The notes beneath the pieces were generated by a model. That model made no database searches and was not told the origin of the DNA. It was given only the letters and a program-made list of their open reading frames with translations. A program made the translations under genes and the position numbers. Below are positions 17,500-26,143 of a DNA stretch of 64,000 nt, piece by piece; positions within the stretch are counted from its first letter, which is position 1; every line of letters begins with the position of its first letter. This DNA comes from Propionicimonas sp. (lineage in GTDB: Bacteria > Actinomycetota > Actinomycetes > Propionibacteriales > Propionibacteriaceae). The DNA lies in NCBI RefSeq assembly GCF_029975155.1, contig NZ_JARKPQ010000324.1, positions 23,109 through 87,108 of the forward strand, read 5' to 3'.

Positions 17500-19005
17500 A
17501 TGAGTTCCACTCGAACGAGGCCGCGAGCCGCGCTGGCGGCCGTCGCGCTGGCACTGGCCGTGGTGGTGACGCCGTTGACCGCATCGACGGCCCGCGCCGC
17601 GGACCTCGACGATCCGGTACGCCTGGAGACCGGGCACATCGACACGTTCAACCTCGCGCTGAACGGGGACAACTCGGTACGGCTCACCCTGAAGGAGGAC
17701 GTCACCGGCTCGCACGTGCTGCGGACGCCGGAGTCGGTCGAGCTGTTCGTGAAGCGGGCGGCCCATCTGGAGAACCTGCCGCCCGCCTATCTGCCCGCGG
17801 GCGCGCCCACCGCACTGTGGTACCTCCCCCTGACCCAGGACCAGGACCTGATCTGGCCGGGCTGGGACACCCAGGGCGTGGCTTCCTACTACGGCAGCGA
17901 CGCCAGTGTCGACATCGCGGTGAGCGCCGTCGACGGCCCCGGCGAGGTCTACCTGTGGTCGGCCGACACGTGGGGAGCGCCGAAGAAGCTGCTGACCGAG
18001 GGCTGGTCGTTCCCCGGCACCATTCACCAGGGCTTCCTCGCCCATGCGCACGCCAACTGGGGCTTCACCGCCCCCGGCACGTACCAGCTGACCGCCAATG
18101 CCACGGTGACCAGCAAGGACGGCGCGCGGACCTCGACCTCGAACACCGCGACCTACACCTTCGTCGTCCAGCCGCTGACCGACGAGCCGGATCCCGAGCC
18201 GGAGCCCGAGCCGGAACCCGAGCCCGGTGACACGTCGTTGACCATCGACGGCGTGGCCGGCCACTACCACACCGGCGGGGTGGCAGCCCTGACCGCGGTG
18301 CCGTCACGCGATGCCGGATCGGATCACTACCACTGGTTCACCCGTGCCTCCGAGGCGGACGGATGGGCCGTGGTCGACGGTGCCCATGGCGCGACCTATG
18401 GCTTCGTGGTCGCCGGGTCCCAACAGGTGAAGGCCGTGCTGTACGACGGGAATCACGAGGTGATCGCGGAGAGCGAGCCGGCGGCCATCGTGATCGACGA
18501 TCACGGCAGCACCCCGGGCATCGGCCCGGAGCTGAGCGTCTCCCTGCCCGCGGAACAGGGCGCCCTGGCGATCAGCGTCGCGCCGGAAGGCCGGACCAGC
18601 GAACTGAGCGACCTCACGCTCAACGCCGAGGCCGACCGCTACCTCTCCGAAGGCTCGATCACCGGGATCACCGTCACCGACACCCGGCCGGGCGAACTCG
18701 GCTGGGCGGCCTCGGGCCGCGTCCGCGACCTGGTCACCGTCGAGGGGGCCGTCCTCGACGGCAAGTACCTGGGCTGGACGCCGAAGGTCGTGTCCTCCGG
18801 CGACGGCCGGTCCGTCGCCGCCGGCGCCCAGGTGGCACCCGGGTTCCCCGACGGCAGCGGCATCAAGGGCTGGAGTGCGCTCGGCTCCGCCGCGGCCGGC
18901 GCGTCGACGGGCACGGCCGTGCTCGGCGCCGATCTCCGGATCGAGGCGCCGACCACCACGTCCGTCGGTGACTACACCGGCGTCGTGCTGATCACCGTCA
19001 TCTGA
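17500..19005 (+). CDS. Secreted anchored-repeat protein with WxL-like C-terminus
   Basis: This 501-residue protein has a signal peptide (cleavage probably after 'STARA'). One actinobacterial surface-anchored repeat follows at about residues 45-215: 'ETGHIDTFNL', 'LPLTQDQDLIWPGWDTQG', 'GPGEVYLWSADTWG' and 'HAHANWGFTAPGTYQL'. Then come a Pro-Glu linker (about 225-242), an Ig-like region and a beta-rich C-terminal domain ending 'TSVGDYTGVVLITVI'. It has no transmembrane tail or LPXTG. The last domain resembles WxL cell-wall-binding domains, and the next gene encodes a DUF916 protein, the usual WxL partner. It probably sits on the cell surface under zinc control from box A. Confidence 0.75.
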   Translation: MSSTRTRPRAALAAVALALAVVVTPLTASTARAADLDDPVRLETGHIDTFNLALNGDNSVRLTLKEDVTGSHVLRTPESVELFVKRAAHLENLPPAYLPAGAPTALWYLPLTQDQDLIWPGWDTQGVASYYGSDASVDIAVSAVDGPGEVYLWSADTWGAPKKLLTEGWSFPGTIHQGFLAHAHANWGFTAPGTYQLTANATVTSKDGARTSTSNTATYTFVVQPLTDEPDPEPEPEPEPEPGDTSLTIDGVAGHYHTGGVAALTAVPSRDAGSDHYHWFTRASEADGWAVVDGAHGATYGFVVAGSQQVKAVLYDGNHEVIAESEPAAIVIDDHGSTPGIGPELSVSLPAEQGALAISVAPEGRTSELSDLTLNAEADRYLSEGSITGITVTDTRPGELGWAASGRVRDLVTVEGAVLDGKYLGWTPKVVSSGDGRSVAAGAQVAPGFPDGSGIKGWSALGSAAAGASTGTAVLGADLRIEAPTTTSVGDYTGVVLITVI

Positions 19006-19066
19006 TGCCGGCCCGGGGCGCCGGTCCGACCGGGCCGGCGCCCCCGATCTCCGAGGAGAGAGTTCG

Positions 19067-20077
19067 ATGCGATGCCGCCGCCTGCTGTGTGCGCTCGTGC
19101 TGGCCGGGCTGGTCGCGTGGCTCACGCCCGCCGCCACCGCGAACGCCGACTCCGAGTCCGGCCGTCAGACCTGGGCACTGGTGCCGGCCACAGCCAAGGG
19201 GCCGGACGGGCGAGGCGTTCTGGAGTACCTCACCGCTCCGGACGCGAAGCAGCGTGACCGGGTCGCCGTCCGGAACTTCGGCGACCGTCCCCTCACGGTC
19301 GCCCTGTACGCCCAGGACGCGATCCAGACCACCCGGAACGCCTTCGAGCTCCGCACGCCCGAGGAACCGGCGCGAGGTGTCGGTGCGTGGGTCCGGCTGG
19401 ACAGGGCCGAGGTGACCGTGCCCGCTCACGGCGACGTCGTGGTCGGCTTCACGCTCCGCGTGCCCGCCAACGCCGAGCCGGGAGATCACGCCGGCGGCAT
19501 CGTCGCGGTCAGCCGGGCCGAGGCGACCGCGAACGGCCCTGCGGTGCAGTACCGCGTGGGTACCCGGGTCCATCTCCGGGTCGAGGGGCCGGTCGCCCCG
19601 GCCCTCGATCTGGTCCTGGACGAGGCCACCTTCGCCGGCGCTCCGAATCCGGTCGCCCCGGGCGCCCTGCGGCTCGGGGCCAGGCTGACCAATGCCGGAA
19701 ACGTCCGGCTCGCGCCCACTCTCCGCGTGCGCGCACATGCGTTGTTCGGCCTCTGGTCGGCCGTCAGGGACGTCGAGCAGGACGAGGTGCTGGCCGGCGG
19801 GGAGCTGGCGTCGTCGATCGACGTGCCCGAGGTGCCGCCCCTCGGCCCGTTGTGGGTCACCGTGGAGGTCTCCGAGGTCGGATCGCGCGGGCAGGACGTC
19901 ACCGCTGCGGTGTCCGTGGCCGAGCACACGTTGGTGGTGTGGGCAGCGCCCTGGGCGCCCTGGGTCGCGGCCGCGACGCTGCTGCTGGGGGCCTGGCTCG
20001 CCGCGACGGTCCTGCGGCGCCGGCGAAAGACGCCGCCGCCGGCCACTTCGCTTGACGATAGTGATAATCATTCTTAA
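19067..20077 (+). CDS. DUF916-like membrane-anchored surface protein
   Basis: This 336-residue protein has a signal peptide, a beta-sandwich ectodomain and one C-terminal membrane helix (about residues 292-312) followed by arginines. The ectodomain pattern ('DRVAVRNFGDRPLTVALYAQDA', 'VTVPAHGDVVVGFTLRVPANAEPGDHAGGIVA') matches DUF916-type proteins, which in Gram-positive bacteria partner with WxL-domain proteins at the peptidoglycan. It follows such a protein by 61 bases. Its final codons (Asp-Ser-Asp-Asn-His-Ser-stop) coincide with Zur-like box B, an unusual overlap of coding sequence and operator. Confidence 0.7.
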   Translation: MRCRRLLCALVLAGLVAWLTPAATANADSESGRQTWALVPATAKGPDGRGVLEYLTAPDAKQRDRVAVRNFGDRPLTVALYAQDAIQTTRNAFELRTPEEPARGVGAWVRLDRAEVTVPAHGDVVVGFTLRVPANAEPGDHAGGIVAVSRAEATANGPAVQYRVGTRVHLRVEGPVAPALDLVLDEATFAGAPNPVAPGALRLGARLTNAGNVRLAPTLRVRAHALFGLWSAVRDVEQDEVLAGGELASSIDVPEVPPLGPLWVTVEVSEVGSRGQDVTAAVSVAEHTLVVWAAPWAPWVAAATLLLGAWLAATVLRRRRKTPPPATSLDDSDNHS

Positions 20078-20080
20078 TAT
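20057..20080. promoter_or_regulatory. Zur/Fur-like box B
   Basis: GATAGTGATAATCATTCTTA lies at the very 3' end of the DUF916 gene and about 110 bases before the zinc-free S14 gene. Its centre TGATAATCATT is close to the actinobacterial Zur consensus. Zinc-free ribosomal protein genes are classic Zur targets, which supports the call. Confidence 0.7.
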
Positions 20081-20188
20081 AGATCGCATGAATCCCCTCC
20101 CGAGCACTCGGCTCGCCGCGCACTCTGGTGCCCGACCCGGCTTCTCGTTCGTCGCACTGGGCCGGCCCCTGCTCGGCGAGCGGCGCTG

Positions 20189-20494
20189 ATGGCCAGCAAG
20201 AGCAGGATCGCCGCCGACGCCAGGCGTCGCGTGGTCGTGGCGCGGCATGCCGAGAGGCGTGCCCTGCTGCGCGGACGAAGCGTGGACCCGGCGCTGTCAC
20301 CCGAGGAGCGGTCGGCGGCCATGGCGGCGCTGCACCGGCTGCCGCGCGATGCCAGCCCCGTCCGGCTCCGCAACCGGGACGCGATCGACGGCCGCCCGCG
20401 CGGCTACCTGCGCCGGTTCGGGCTCTCCCGGATCCGCGTGCGGGAGCTCGCCCACCGCGGAGAACTGCCCGGTGTCACCACGTCCAGCTGGTGA
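20189..20494 (+). CDS. rpsN: Zinc-independent 30S ribosomal protein S14
   Basis: This 101-residue protein is an S14 of the long type without zinc-ribbon cysteines; it has no cysteine at all. The hallmark tail '[38 protein letters not shown]' is present. Such paralogues replace the zinc-binding S14 during zinc starvation and free zinc. It starts at ATG 20189, overlapping a 33-codon frame of doubtful status. Its stop overlaps a possible GTG start (GTGA) of the downstream COG0523-like frame. Confidence 0.93.
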   Translation: MASKSRIAADARRRVVVARHAERRALLRGRSVDPALSPEERSAAMAALHRLPRDASPVRLRNRDAIDGRPRGYLRRFGLSRIRVRELAHRGELPGVTTSSW

Positions 20495-20578
20495 CGAAGC
20501 GGAGCCGCCGAGGGGCCGGCCGCGATCCGAAACCAGATTTCTCGCAATGGAACCGACAGTTGGAAGGCGAGGTGGCTG

Positions 20579-20626
20579 ATGGCCGTCCCGAAACACAGGA
20601 CCTCTCGAGAGCTGGTCGACCGGTGA
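20579..20626 (+). pseudogene. Probable remnant of a ribosomal protein L32 gene
   Basis: From ATG 20579, behind GGAAGGCGAGG, 15 codons read MAVPKHRTSRELVDR then stop. The first ten residues look like the highly conserved start of L32 (MAVPK.K.SR), whose full length is near 57-60 residues. The rest is missing, and the stop GTGA overlaps a start of the COG0523-like protein. L32 paralogues are often encoded with zinc-free S14 in Zur-controlled clusters. The likely reading is a deletion that fused the L32 start to the next gene. Ten matching residues is slim evidence. Confidence 0.5.
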
Positions 20627-21729
20627 TCCCGCTGCTCGTCGTGACCGGGGTCGACGCCACCTCGATGGCGGCCGCCACCGTCGGTCTGCAATGGGACCTG
20701 CCCGGCTCGGTCGTGATCCGCCACCACCTCGACGTGCCGGCCGCCGAGCTCACCCGCACGGTCAGCGACGCCGCGGGAGTGGTCGAGGAGGCCTCGATCG
20801 ACCTGGACGGAGCGTGCGTCGGCTGCTCGCTGGACGAGGACCTGATCCCGGTCGTCGAGCGCCTCGCCCGCACGGGTCGCTGGGCGTCCATCGTCCTGCA
20901 CCTGCCGCCGTCGATGGAGGCCCGGCCGCTGTGTCATGCGCTGGAACAGCACGAGGCGCTGCGGCGGCTCGTCGCGGTGGCCGCGGTGGTCGCCGTCCTG
21001 CGTGGTGGCTCCGTCCGGCACGACCTGCTCGGGAGCGCGGGACTGCTGGACATCGGCGCCGAGGCGGCTCCCGACGACGACCGTGGCGTCGGTGAGGTGC
21101 TGGCCGCCCAGGTGGAGTACGCGGACGCGGTGATCTGCATGAACGGCTGCGACGACACCGCCCGGGAACTGCTGGCGGCACTGGCCCGCCCGGACGCGAT
21201 CGTCCAGCACGAGCCCTTCCTGCCCGACGGCGCCCGGTTGCTGGCCCTCGGTCACCGGACCGAGCGGAGCGACGCGTGGACCGCCCCGCTGCGCGCGGCT
21301 CCGCTGCCGCCGCTGGCCGGCCGCAGGGTCTGGCGTCTCGATCTGGCCTCTGCCCGGCCCTTCCACCCGGACCGGCTGATGACCGAGATCGAGGAACTCG
21401 GCGGCGGCCCGCATCGCTCCCGCGGCTGCTTCTGGCTGCCCACCCGGCCCGGCGACCTCTGTGGCTGGGACGGCTGCGGTGGCCACCTCTCGATCGGCAC
21501 CCTGCAGGCCGACGGCCACCGGCCCCCGTCCACCAGGATCGTGATCGTCGGCGACTGGGAGACCGAGGCGGTGAACGCGCTGGTCACCCGGTTCGAGCGG
21601 TGCCTGCTCACCGACTCCGAGCTGGCGGAGCGGGGCAGTGCGTGGGAGGTGCACCACGACGGCTTCGAGCCCTGGCTGGGCGCGATCGGCAGCCGCGACG
21701 GCGTCCGGCTGCCCGGTGATCGCCCCTAG
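20623..21729 (+). CDS. COG0523/CobW-like putative zinc chaperone lacking a P-loop
   Basis: From GTG 20623 the protein has 368 residues. The same frame is open from GTG 20491, which overlaps the S14 stop, so the true start is unsettled. The fold follows COG0523: N-terminal 'IPLLVVTGVDATSMAAATV' where a GTPase loop is expected, 'GACVGCSL' where the metal site GCxCC lies, and a CobW C-terminal domain ('GRRVWRLDLASARPFHPDRLMTEIEELGGG', then 'GCGGHLSIG'). The GxxGxGKT nucleotide motif is absent, so GTPase activity is doubtful. Its position after zinc-free S14 and next to a Fur-family gene suggests a role in zinc allocation. Confidence 0.75.
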   Translation: MIPLLVVTGVDATSMAAATVGLQWDLPGSVVIRHHLDVPAAELTRTVSDAAGVVEEASIDLDGACVGCSLDEDLIPVVERLARTGRWASIVLHLPPSMEARPLCHALEQHEALRRLVAVAAVVAVLRGGSVRHDLLGSAGLLDIGAEAAPDDDRGVGEVLAAQVEYADAVICMNGCDDTARELLAALARPDAIVQHEPFLPDGARLLALGHRTERSDAWTAPLRAAPLPPLAGRRVWRLDLASARPFHPDRLMTEIEELGGGPHRSRGCFWLPTRPGDLCGWDGCGGHLSIGTLQADGHRPPSTRIVIVGDWETEAVNALVTRFERCLLTDSELAERGSAWEVHHDGFEPWLGAIGSRDGVRLPGDRP

Positions 21730-22133
21730 CGCCGCGCTGCCGCCGCGCACTCCGGACACAATCCGAAGACCTCGAACACGTGCCGGGTGACGGTGTAGCC
21801 GTGCTTCTTGGCCGCGGACGCGATCCAGCTCTCGCTGGGCGGGTCGAGCACCTCGGCCCTGCCGCAGTTCTCGCACACCAGGTGATGATGGTGGCCGCCC
21901 GGAGGGCAGGCCCGGAACAGCTGCCCGCCCGGAGCGGTGATCGTGTCCGCGCTCCCGGTCTCGGCCAGGGCGTTGAGCTGCCGGTACACCGTCGCCAGGC
22001 CGACGGGCGTGCCGGCGTCGTGCAGGAGCCGGTGCACCTGCTGTGCCGAGACGAAGCCAGGGGACGAGTCCAGAGCGTGCCGCACCGCGTCCTTCTGTGC
22101 GGTGCGGCGGGTGTCCGGGGTGGCGCTGCCCAT
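21726..22133 (-). CDS. Fur-family regulator (probable Zur)
   Basis: This 135-residue protein has a winged-helix N-terminus ('FVSAQQVHRLLHDAGTPVGLATVYRQLNALAETG'), the metal-sensing stretch 'GGHHHHLVCENCGRAEVLD' and a second CxxC ('CPECAA') that would hold structural zinc. Fur-family proteins repress metal-uptake genes when the metal is plentiful. The neighbours argue for zinc. ATG 22133 is behind GAGGAGAGCC. Its stop and that of the COG0523-like gene overlap on opposite strands (CTAG). A second Fur paralogue is at 58977. Confidence 0.88.
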   Translation of the reverse strand: MGSATPDTRRTAQKDAVRHALDSSPGFVSAQQVHRLLHDAGTPVGLATVYRQLNALAETGSADTITAPGGQLFRACPPGGHHHHLVCENCGRAEVLDPPSESWIASAAKKHGYTVTRHVFEVFGLCPECAAAARR

Positions 22134-22244
22134 GATGGCTCTCCTCGGTGATGCAGGCTGCGTCCGAGCATAGACACCCCGTCCTCCCCTGAGCCCTGAT
22201 CCACCGAATCCGTACGAGCCCGTCGACCGGGACGAGCCCTCTGA

Positions 22245-22436
22245 CGTCATCCCGGACTTGCCCGGGATGACAGCCCTCAACCGTCATCCCGGGCTTGACC
22301 CGGGATCCCTGTAGTGACGTTGTCAGGCCGGTGCGGGGATCCCGGCGTCCGCCGGGATGACGTTGGGGGGCGATCGTCGTGGCGTTGCCGGGTCGGTGCG
22401 GGGATCCCGGCGGGCGCCGGGATGACGTCGGGACGC
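22245..22436. repeat. CGTCATCCCGG palindromic repeat cluster
   Basis: Two or three adjacent units are present. A short one at 22245-22270 has CATCCCGGACTTGCCCGGGATG. A full element from about 22280 to 22364 has CGTCATCCCGGGCTTGACCC paired with a mirror hairpin, and another mirror half lies at about 22400-22430. The region separates the Fur gene from the ABC exporter genes. Confidence 0.8.
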
Positions 22437-22438
22437 GC

Positions 22439-24181
22439 TCAGGCGCCGCGGGCCTCCAGGCGGGTGAAAGCGCCTCCGCTCGCGCGCAGTTCCGCCGCCG
22501 GGCCGTGCTCGAGGACGCGTCCGGCGTCCAGCACCACGGTGGGGACGTCGTCGGCGACGAGATCGGCACGATGGGTGATCTCGATGACGGTCAGGCCGGC
22601 GCGGTGCCGGGAGAGGCGGCGGTGCACCGCCCGGGCGGTCGGGGCGTCCAGCTGGCTCAACGCCTCGTCCAGGATCAGCACCTCCGGCGCCGCCACCAGG
22701 GCCCGGGCGAGCGCGAGTCGCTGCAACTGGCCGCCGGAGAGATTGAGCCCACGCTCCCGGACGGCGGTGGCCAGGCCGTCGGGCAGGGACGACACCCAGG
22801 AGTCCAGACCCACCACCGCGATCGCCTCGCGCAGTGCCTCGTCGGTCGCATCGGGGCGGGCCAGCCGCAGGTTGTCGGCGAGCGTGCCGCTCAGGGCCGT
22901 GGGCCGCTGGGGGACGAGGGCCACTCGCCGGCGGAGATCGTGCAGCGGCAGATCGCGCACGTCGGCGCCGGTCAGCCGGACCGCGCCCTGCTCGACGTCC
23001 CACCCGCGCAGCAGCAGGGCCGCGAGGGTGGACTTGCCGCTGCCGGACGCGCCGACGACGCAGTTCCACGAGCCGCGCCGGAAGCTCACGTCGACGTCCG
23101 CGACGGCGGGCGCCGACATCCCTGGATAGCCGAAGGTCACGGCTTCGAAGGCCACCGCCGGCGCGCCGGGCCGCGGCGCGGGCGCCGGCGGTCCGCCGGA
23201 GTCGCGGACCACGGGCGGCGCCTCGACGACCTGGCGGACGCGCGCGGTGGCAGCGAAGGCCGAGTCGAGGCCCGCGGCGAACTCGGAACCGCCGCGAGCC
23301 GGCCCCCACAGCGCCACGGCCAGGGCCAGCGCGACCACGATGTCCGGCACCGGCACTGCCGCCGCGGCGCCGACGGCGACGAGGGCGACCAGCCCCGCGA
23401 CCTCGAGGGCCACCAGCGCGGCGGTGCGCACCGCGGCCACGCGGCCGGCCCGGGACCGGGCGGCACCCAGGGCGGCGTCGGCCTGGTCCAGGCCGTGGAG
23501 GCGGGGGGAGCGGATGCCGAAGCTGAGCACCTCCCGGACGCCCTGGAGGTCGTCGCCGAGCCGCGCGGCCAGCGCCCCGCGCCGCGCGGCGACCTGCCGC
23601 GCGGCCCGCCAGGTCGACCGGCCGGAGAGGAAGGGGACGACGAACACGACCGCCGCCACGAACGGGACGATCGCCACGGCGAGCCGGCCGTCCACGCTGA
23701 CGCCCAGCCAGCACAGGGAGAGGGCGGGGACGATCACCGCGGCGACCGCCGGCGGCAGGGTGTGGGCGAAGAAGACCTCGATCCGGTCGATGTCGCGAGT
23801 CGCCGTCTCGGTGAGTTCGGCGCCCGCCCGGCCCTGGGTCGCGGCCGGGGCCTGCGGGATGAGCCGGGCGAAGAAGACCTCGCGCAGCCGGGCGAGGGCG
23901 GTGAACGCCACCCAGTGACCGGCATAGTGCTCCAGGTAGCGCAGCAGGGCCTTGGCCAGGGCGATCCCGGTCAGCGCGCCCACCATTCCTGGAACCGGGA
24001 TCGATGCGTGGGCGGCGACCCGGCCGATCGTGCTCGCGACCATCACCAGCAGCGCGACCCCCAGGAGCTGGCCGGCGATCCGGGCCACGACGGACACCGC
24101 GAGAACGGGGAGGAGCGAGCGGGTGTGCCCGACCAGCCACGCCGCGAGCGCGCGCCGGCCCTGCGTCGGCTGCCCGGTCAC
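22439..24181 (-). CDS. ABC exporter, fused permease-ATPase, subunit 2 of heterodimer
   Basis: This 580-residue protein has about six N-terminal membrane helices (residues 1-300) and a C-terminal ATPase with Walker A 'GASGSGKST', signature 'LSGGQLQRLALARAL' and Walker B 'VLILDEALSQ'. It resembles the CydC half of heterodimeric exporters. GTG 24181 overlaps the stop of the partner gene (GTGA). The pair lies inside the zinc-related locus and is divergent from the anchored-repeat operon, so it may export a metallophore or a reductant; this is inference. Confidence 0.85.
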   Translation of the reverse strand: MTGQPTQGRRALAAWLVGHTRSLLPVLAVSVVARIAGQLLGVALLVMVASTIGRVAAHASIPVPGMVGALTGIALAKALLRYLEHYAGHWVAFTALARLREVFFARLIPQAPAATQGRAGAELTETATRDIDRIEVFFAHTLPPAVAAVIVPALSLCWLGVSVDGRLAVAIVPFVAAVVFVVPFLSGRSTWRAARQVAARRGALAARLGDDLQGVREVLSFGIRSPRLHGLDQADAALGAARSRAGRVAAVRTAALVALEVAGLVALVAVGAAAAVPVPDIVVALALAVALWGPARGGSEFAAGLDSAFAATARVRQVVEAPPVVRDSGGPPAPAPRPGAPAVAFEAVTFGYPGMSAPAVADVDVSFRRGSWNCVVGASGSGKSTLAALLLRGWDVEQGAVRLTGADVRDLPLHDLRRRVALVPQRPTALSGTLADNLRLARPDATDEALREAIAVVGLDSWVSSLPDGLATAVRERGLNLSGGQLQRLALARALVAAPEVLILDEALSQLDAPTARAVHRRLSRHRAGLTVIEITHRADLVADDVPTVVLDAGRVLEHGPAAELRASGGAFTRLEARGA

Positions 24182-25896
24182 GCGGACTCCTCCGTCTCCC
24201 CGAGACGGACGACCCGGTCCGCGGCCAGGACGGCGCCGGGACGATGGGCGATCACCAGCACGGTGCGTCCCTCGGCCAGCCGGGCGAGCGCGGCGAGGAT
24301 CGCGGCCTCGCCGGCCAGGTCGATCTGGGAGGTCGGCTCGTCCAGCACCAGGATCGGGGCATCGCGCAGCGCCGCCCTCGCGATCGCCAGGCGCTGGGCC
24401 TGCCCGCCGGACAGCAGCCGGCCGTGTTCGCCGACCTGCGTGTCCAGGCCCTCCGGCAGCGCGTCGATCTCGTCGCGCAGGCCCGCCAGGTCGAGGGCCC
24501 GCCAGAGCCGCGCGGCATCAGCCTCGGGCGCGGCGACCCGCAGGTTGTCCGCGATGCTGCCCAGGAACAGGAACGTGCGCTGCTCGACGACGGCGAGCCG
24601 GCTGCGGGCCGCGTCCGGGTCGAGGGCGGTGTCGATCCCGTCGACCAGGACCCGGCCCTCGCGGGGCCGCAGATGGGCCTGGACGAGCGCGCTGACGGTC
24701 GACTTGCCGATGCCGGACGGCCCGACCAGCGCCACCTTCTCGCCCGGGGAGACCCGCAGCGACAGCCCGCGGAGGACCGGCTCGCCCCCGGGCCAGCCAG
24801 CGGACACCGTGTCCAGGACGATGCCGCCGGTCGCGCCGTCCCCCGGTGCTCGCGCCGGCGCCGGCGACTCCGGCTCGGTGAGGTGCGCCTCGATCTGCCG
24901 CTGCGCGGCCCGCCCGGCGATGCCGACGTAGAAGAACTGGCCCACCACGTCGACCGGCCCGATCACCAGGGTGCACATCAGCAGGACGGCCGCGCCCTGG
25001 CCGAGGCTCAGCTGGCCGGAACCGATCCGTCCGGCGACGACGCCTGCGGCCGCGACGACGACGGCGAGGGAGAAGGCCGCATCGACGACGAAGATCAACA
25101 ACTGGTTGCCCGCCAGCAGCCTCATCAGGCCGCGCCGGTGCTCTTCGCCGCGGCGGGCGAGATCGGCGGCGGCGCGCTCTGCGGCCCTGGCGTACACCAG
25201 GGTCTCGAGGGCCTGGATCGCTTCGAGGAAGGCCGCCGTCAGCCTCGCCTGGGTGCGGCGATAGGCCGCGCCGATCGGACGGACGATCCGCTGGAACCCG
25301 GCGATGACCAGCGGCACCGCGAGCACGAGGAGCGCGAGCCAGCCCGCGGTGACCGGGTCGATCGCGAGCCCCATCACCGCCAGCACCAGGAACGGCGTGG
25401 TCAGCGCACCGACGATCGGCCCCAGGAACCCGGCCCGGTAGTGCGCGGTCCGCTCGACCGCGGCGGTGGCCAACGACAACAGCTCTCCGGCCCGGCCATC
25501 GGTGCCTGTCACGCCGAGATCGAAGACCCGGCTGACCACGAGGCGGCGCAGCTTTCGTTCCACCTCCGACGCGGCCCACTGCGAGAACCAGGCCCCGCCG
25601 GCCGCGCACCCGGCCGCGATCACCCCCAGTGCGGCCAGCAGGCCGAATTCGGCCGGGCCGGGGGACCGGTCGGTGGCGATCGCGTCCAGTGCCACGCCGA
25701 GCCGCCAGAAGAGCAGGGCTGTCGCCGTGGCGCCCAGCCAGGCCAGCCCTGCGGAACACCACATGACCCAGGTCGGCGACGCGGCTCGCACCGCCCGGAT
25801 CGCCGCGGGGCTCGGCGCGGCGGGACCGGCCCGGCGCCCACCCTGTTCCTTCCCCCGCACGATCCGGCTGCGGGGCTGGTGATGACCCCGGCTCAC
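24178..25896 (-). CDS. ABC exporter, fused permease-ATPase, subunit 1 of heterodimer
   Basis: This 572-residue protein is built like its partner: membrane domain to about residue 320, then Walker A 'GPSGIGKST', signature 'LSGGQAQRLAIARAAL' and Walker B 'ILVLDEPTSQ'. It resembles CydD-like halves. The start is GTG 25896 with AGGA about nine bases before. Zur-like box C lies about 140-175 bases upstream, between this gene and the large surface protein on the other strand, so both operons could answer to zinc. The exported molecule is unknown. Confidence 0.83.
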   Translation of the reverse strand: MSRGHHQPRSRIVRGKEQGGRRAGPAAPSPAAIRAVRAASPTWVMWCSAGLAWLGATATALLFWRLGVALDAIATDRSPGPAEFGLLAALGVIAAGCAAGGAWFSQWAASEVERKLRRLVVSRVFDLGVTGTDGRAGELLSLATAAVERTAHYRAGFLGPIVGALTTPFLVLAVMGLAIDPVTAGWLALLVLAVPLVIAGFQRIVRPIGAAYRRTQARLTAAFLEAIQALETLVYARAAERAAADLARRGEEHRRGLMRLLAGNQLLIFVVDAAFSLAVVVAAAGVVAGRIGSGQLSLGQGAAVLLMCTLVIGPVDVVGQFFYVGIAGRAAQRQIEAHLTEPESPAPARAPGDGATGGIVLDTVSAGWPGGEPVLRGLSLRVSPGEKVALVGPSGIGKSTVSALVQAHLRPREGRVLVDGIDTALDPDAARSRLAVVEQRTFLFLGSIADNLRVAAPEADAARLWRALDLAGLRDEIDALPEGLDTQVGEHGRLLSGGQAQRLAIARAALRDAPILVLDEPTSQIDLAGEAAILAALARLAEGRTVLVIAHRPGAVLAADRVVRLGETEESA

Positions 25897-26036
25897 GCAG
25901 CGGAGTCCTGCATCTGCCCGCTCCTCACAGCCGAAAGATATCTGTTCTCACCCGTGCCCGGAGCGTGGCGCGGGCCGCGCGCCGTCCCTCGGAGCGGGTG
26001 TCGTCCGGCTTGACAGCCGGCTGCCGATCTGCTTGG

Positions 26037-26072
26037 TTAACGATAACGATTATGCGAACGATTCTCAATAAG
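26037..26072. promoter_or_regulatory. Zur/Fur-like box C (possibly double)
   Basis: TTAACGATAACGATTATGCG followed by AACGATTCTCAATA forms an AT-rich block of two overlapping imperfect palindromes. It lies between the ABC exporter operon and the anchored-repeat transporter operon and could serve both directions. Confidence 0.6.
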
Positions 26073-26143
26073 ACGGGCCCGAACCGCGGAGCCGTCCCTC
26101 GCCGTCCCACGATCCACCCGCACGCCCAACAGTGAAAGCAGCC

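Noticed and set aside
20088..20189. 33-codon frame [14 protein letters not shown]... between box B and rpsN
   Set aside because: It overlaps the S14 start but matches no ribosomal protein (L28, L31, L33, L36) that I can recall and has no clear ribosome site, so it is not reported as a gene.
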